From an uncultured Bacteroidales bacterium (lineage in GTDB: Bacteria; Bacteroidota; Bacteroidia; Bacteroidales; Paludibacteraceae), in NCBI GenBank assembly GCA_903899865.1, contig CAIUKZ010000264.1, forward strand, positions 1 to 6,156: a stretch of DNA of 6,156 nt. The letters are read 5' to 3'. The notes beneath the pieces were generated by a model. The model was not told the DNA's origin and did no database searches. It was given only the letters and a program-made list of their open reading frames with translations. Below are positions 5,406-6,156 of the stretch, one piece after another. The translations under genes and the position numbers were made by a program. Position 1 is the first letter of the stretch. Each line of letters opens with the position of its first letter.

Positions 5406-6156
5406 TTATTCATTTTTTATTTCCAAAGTGTTTTGCCAAAGTCCAAATGAATGTGCAGCCATTCCATATTGGCAAGTTATCTTCTTTTCGTTTTTAACTA
5501 TTTCCCAAGGAGCAGTTTTACAAGTATAGTCGTCTCCAATTTGAGGTCTGACATGACAGTTGTCATAGAGAGGGCATGAACATCTATCATTCAGTTGTTC
5601 GTGGTTTTCTGAACAGAGTAAATCATATAAAACTCTGTGAGACCATATAGTTGTTGCGGCTTCAAAATTCTTGATAAATTCTTTGTCCTCATCGTCAGAG
5701 TTTGTTGAAACTGTCCGACAAAGAACACCGTTATTTAAGTATGCTGGAGATGGGAAACACTGAAAGAAAAGTGCAAAATCTTTCCAGTGCATAACGAATG
5801 ACATTGAAAAGAAAGTAGGAGAGGTAATTTCTTTTAGTCCATAAACGGTTTTTATCTGTGTCAAATACCACCCGATTGCCTCAGAAAGATACTTTCTTCC
5901 TGGTCCATTAGACCACATCTCTAAATCAGGCAAAATATTTTCTAAAGCTATTTCTGTCGAGTAGGAGCATTTTTTACTGCAGCTCTCAACGACTGCAATT
6001 AAATCAGTTTTATCGTCTCCCCAATATGAAACCTTTTTGTCTTTTAATTCTTCCAAAACTTCTAAGAAAACAGATGTCGCTTGAACAGTATCCAAACAAA
6101 GGTCTAAAAGCAAAAATTTTGTTTCTAAGTCTATGTCAATATTATGTTGTTGAAAT
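5406..6156 (-). CDS. HExxH metallopeptidase-like protein, C-terminal part (residues 203-446 after joining the ends)
   Basis: This is the remainder of the gene whose start is at 606; the stop TAA is at 5408-5406. An open frame crosses the right edge of the window, so a TTG start at 6113 would be only an artefact of cutting the circle. The part is mostly helical and soluble. Its C-terminal 70 residues are rich in cysteine: in full-protein numbering C378, C389, C391, C397, C409 and C425, including a CxCx5C cluster, with another pair around C256 and C260. These may form a second metal site or an Fe-S or zinc knuckle; this is inference. It is followed by about 56 bases and then the attC-like repeat split by the intron, so it is the gene of cassette B. 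The function is unknown; association with a restriction enzyme cassette hints at, but does not show, a defence or stress role. Confidence 0.75.
   Translation of the reverse strand, partial: FQQHNIDIDLETKFLLLDLCLDTVQATSVFLEVLEELKDKKVSYWGDDKTDLIAVVESCSKKCSYSTEIALENILPDLEMWSNGPGRKYLSEAIGWYLTQIKTVYGLKEITSPTFFSMSFVMHWKDFALFFQCFPSPAYLNNGVLCRTVSTNSDDEDKEFIKNFEAATTIWSHRVLYDLLCSENHEQLNDRCSCPLYDNCHVRPQIGDDYTCKTAPWEIVKNEKKITCQYGMAAHSFGLWQNTLEIKNE
6141..6156. repeat. Terminal direct repeat, right copy (circle overlap)
   Basis: Identical to bases 1-16. Collapsing the two copies gives a 6140-bp unit and fuses two minus-strand open frames in the same phase (codons for F-Q-Q-H-N are read in both copies). 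Confidence 0.85.

Larger units (their letters stand above)
3274..6156 (-). mobile_element. Integron-like gene cassette B, larger part (with nested intron)
   Basis: This part holds attC-like repeat 2 (3269-3395 plus 5350-5353), the intron inserted in it (3396-5349), and the C-terminal part of the HExxH gene. In the circular reading it continues at 1-656, where the cassette begins TTAGCGGA on the minus strand. That start is complementary to TCCGCTAA, the inverse core, which is recovered when the intron is removed (GT at 3394-3395 joined to TAGCGGA at 5350-5356). Without the intron the cassette would be about 1.57 kb. Confidence 0.6.

Noticed and set aside
6111..6113. TTG start for a 235-residue gene ending at 5406
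   Set aside because: The frame is open upstream to the window edge and joins the ATG-started frame at 606 when the ends are closed, so TTG is an internal leucine codon.

Overview
The window reads as an integron-type gene-cassette segment from an AT-rich bacterium, most likely a Bacteroidota. The lineage is inferred from AT-rich genes, the lack of clear Shine-Dalgarno sites, and the style of the group II intron protein and its AT-rich inserts; it was not proven. There are two genes on the minus strand, each followed directly by a ~130-bp attC-like repeat, and one group II intron on the plus strand sitting inside one of those repeats. No integrase, attI site, replication, mobilisation or partition gene, tRNA, rRNA or CRISPR array is visible.

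The first and last 16 bases are identical (1-16 = 6141-6156). If the ends are joined over them, the open frame on the minus strand at 606..1 continues in the same frame into 6140..5406. This gives one 446-residue protein with an HExxH motif near its start. The sequence is therefore best read as a circle (or tandem unit) of 6140 bp.

Layout in cassette (minus-strand) direction. Cassette A (3273 down to 657) carries an 812-residue single-chain restriction-modification enzyme (PD-(D/E)XK nuclease plus N6-adenine methyltransferase, type IIG-like) and ends in attC-like repeat 1 (781-652). Cassette B (656 down to 1, continuing 6140 down to 3274) carries the HExxH protein and ends in attC-like repeat 2. 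Repeat 2 is split by the intron. The first bases of each cassette are complementary to the inverse core of its own repeat (TTAGCA with TGCTAA; TTAGCG with CGCTAA), the expected signature of a cassette closed by an integron integrase at G/TT.

The intron is placed at 3396-5349. It begins GTGCG, has recognisable domains V and VI, and encodes a 438-residue reverse transcriptase-maturase without an HNH domain. Removing it rebuilds the end of repeat 2 exactly as in repeat 1 (GTGTGT joined to TAGC). Its position and its orientation opposite to the cassette genes match the known group IIC-attC introns, which enter the bottom strand of attC at TTGT/T.

Together the elements suggest a mobile defence cassette (restriction-modification), an uncharacterised metallopeptidase-like cassette, and a retroelement specialised for cassette ends, on what may be an excised two-cassette circle. 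Circularity and the absence of a replicon are the points most worth testing.
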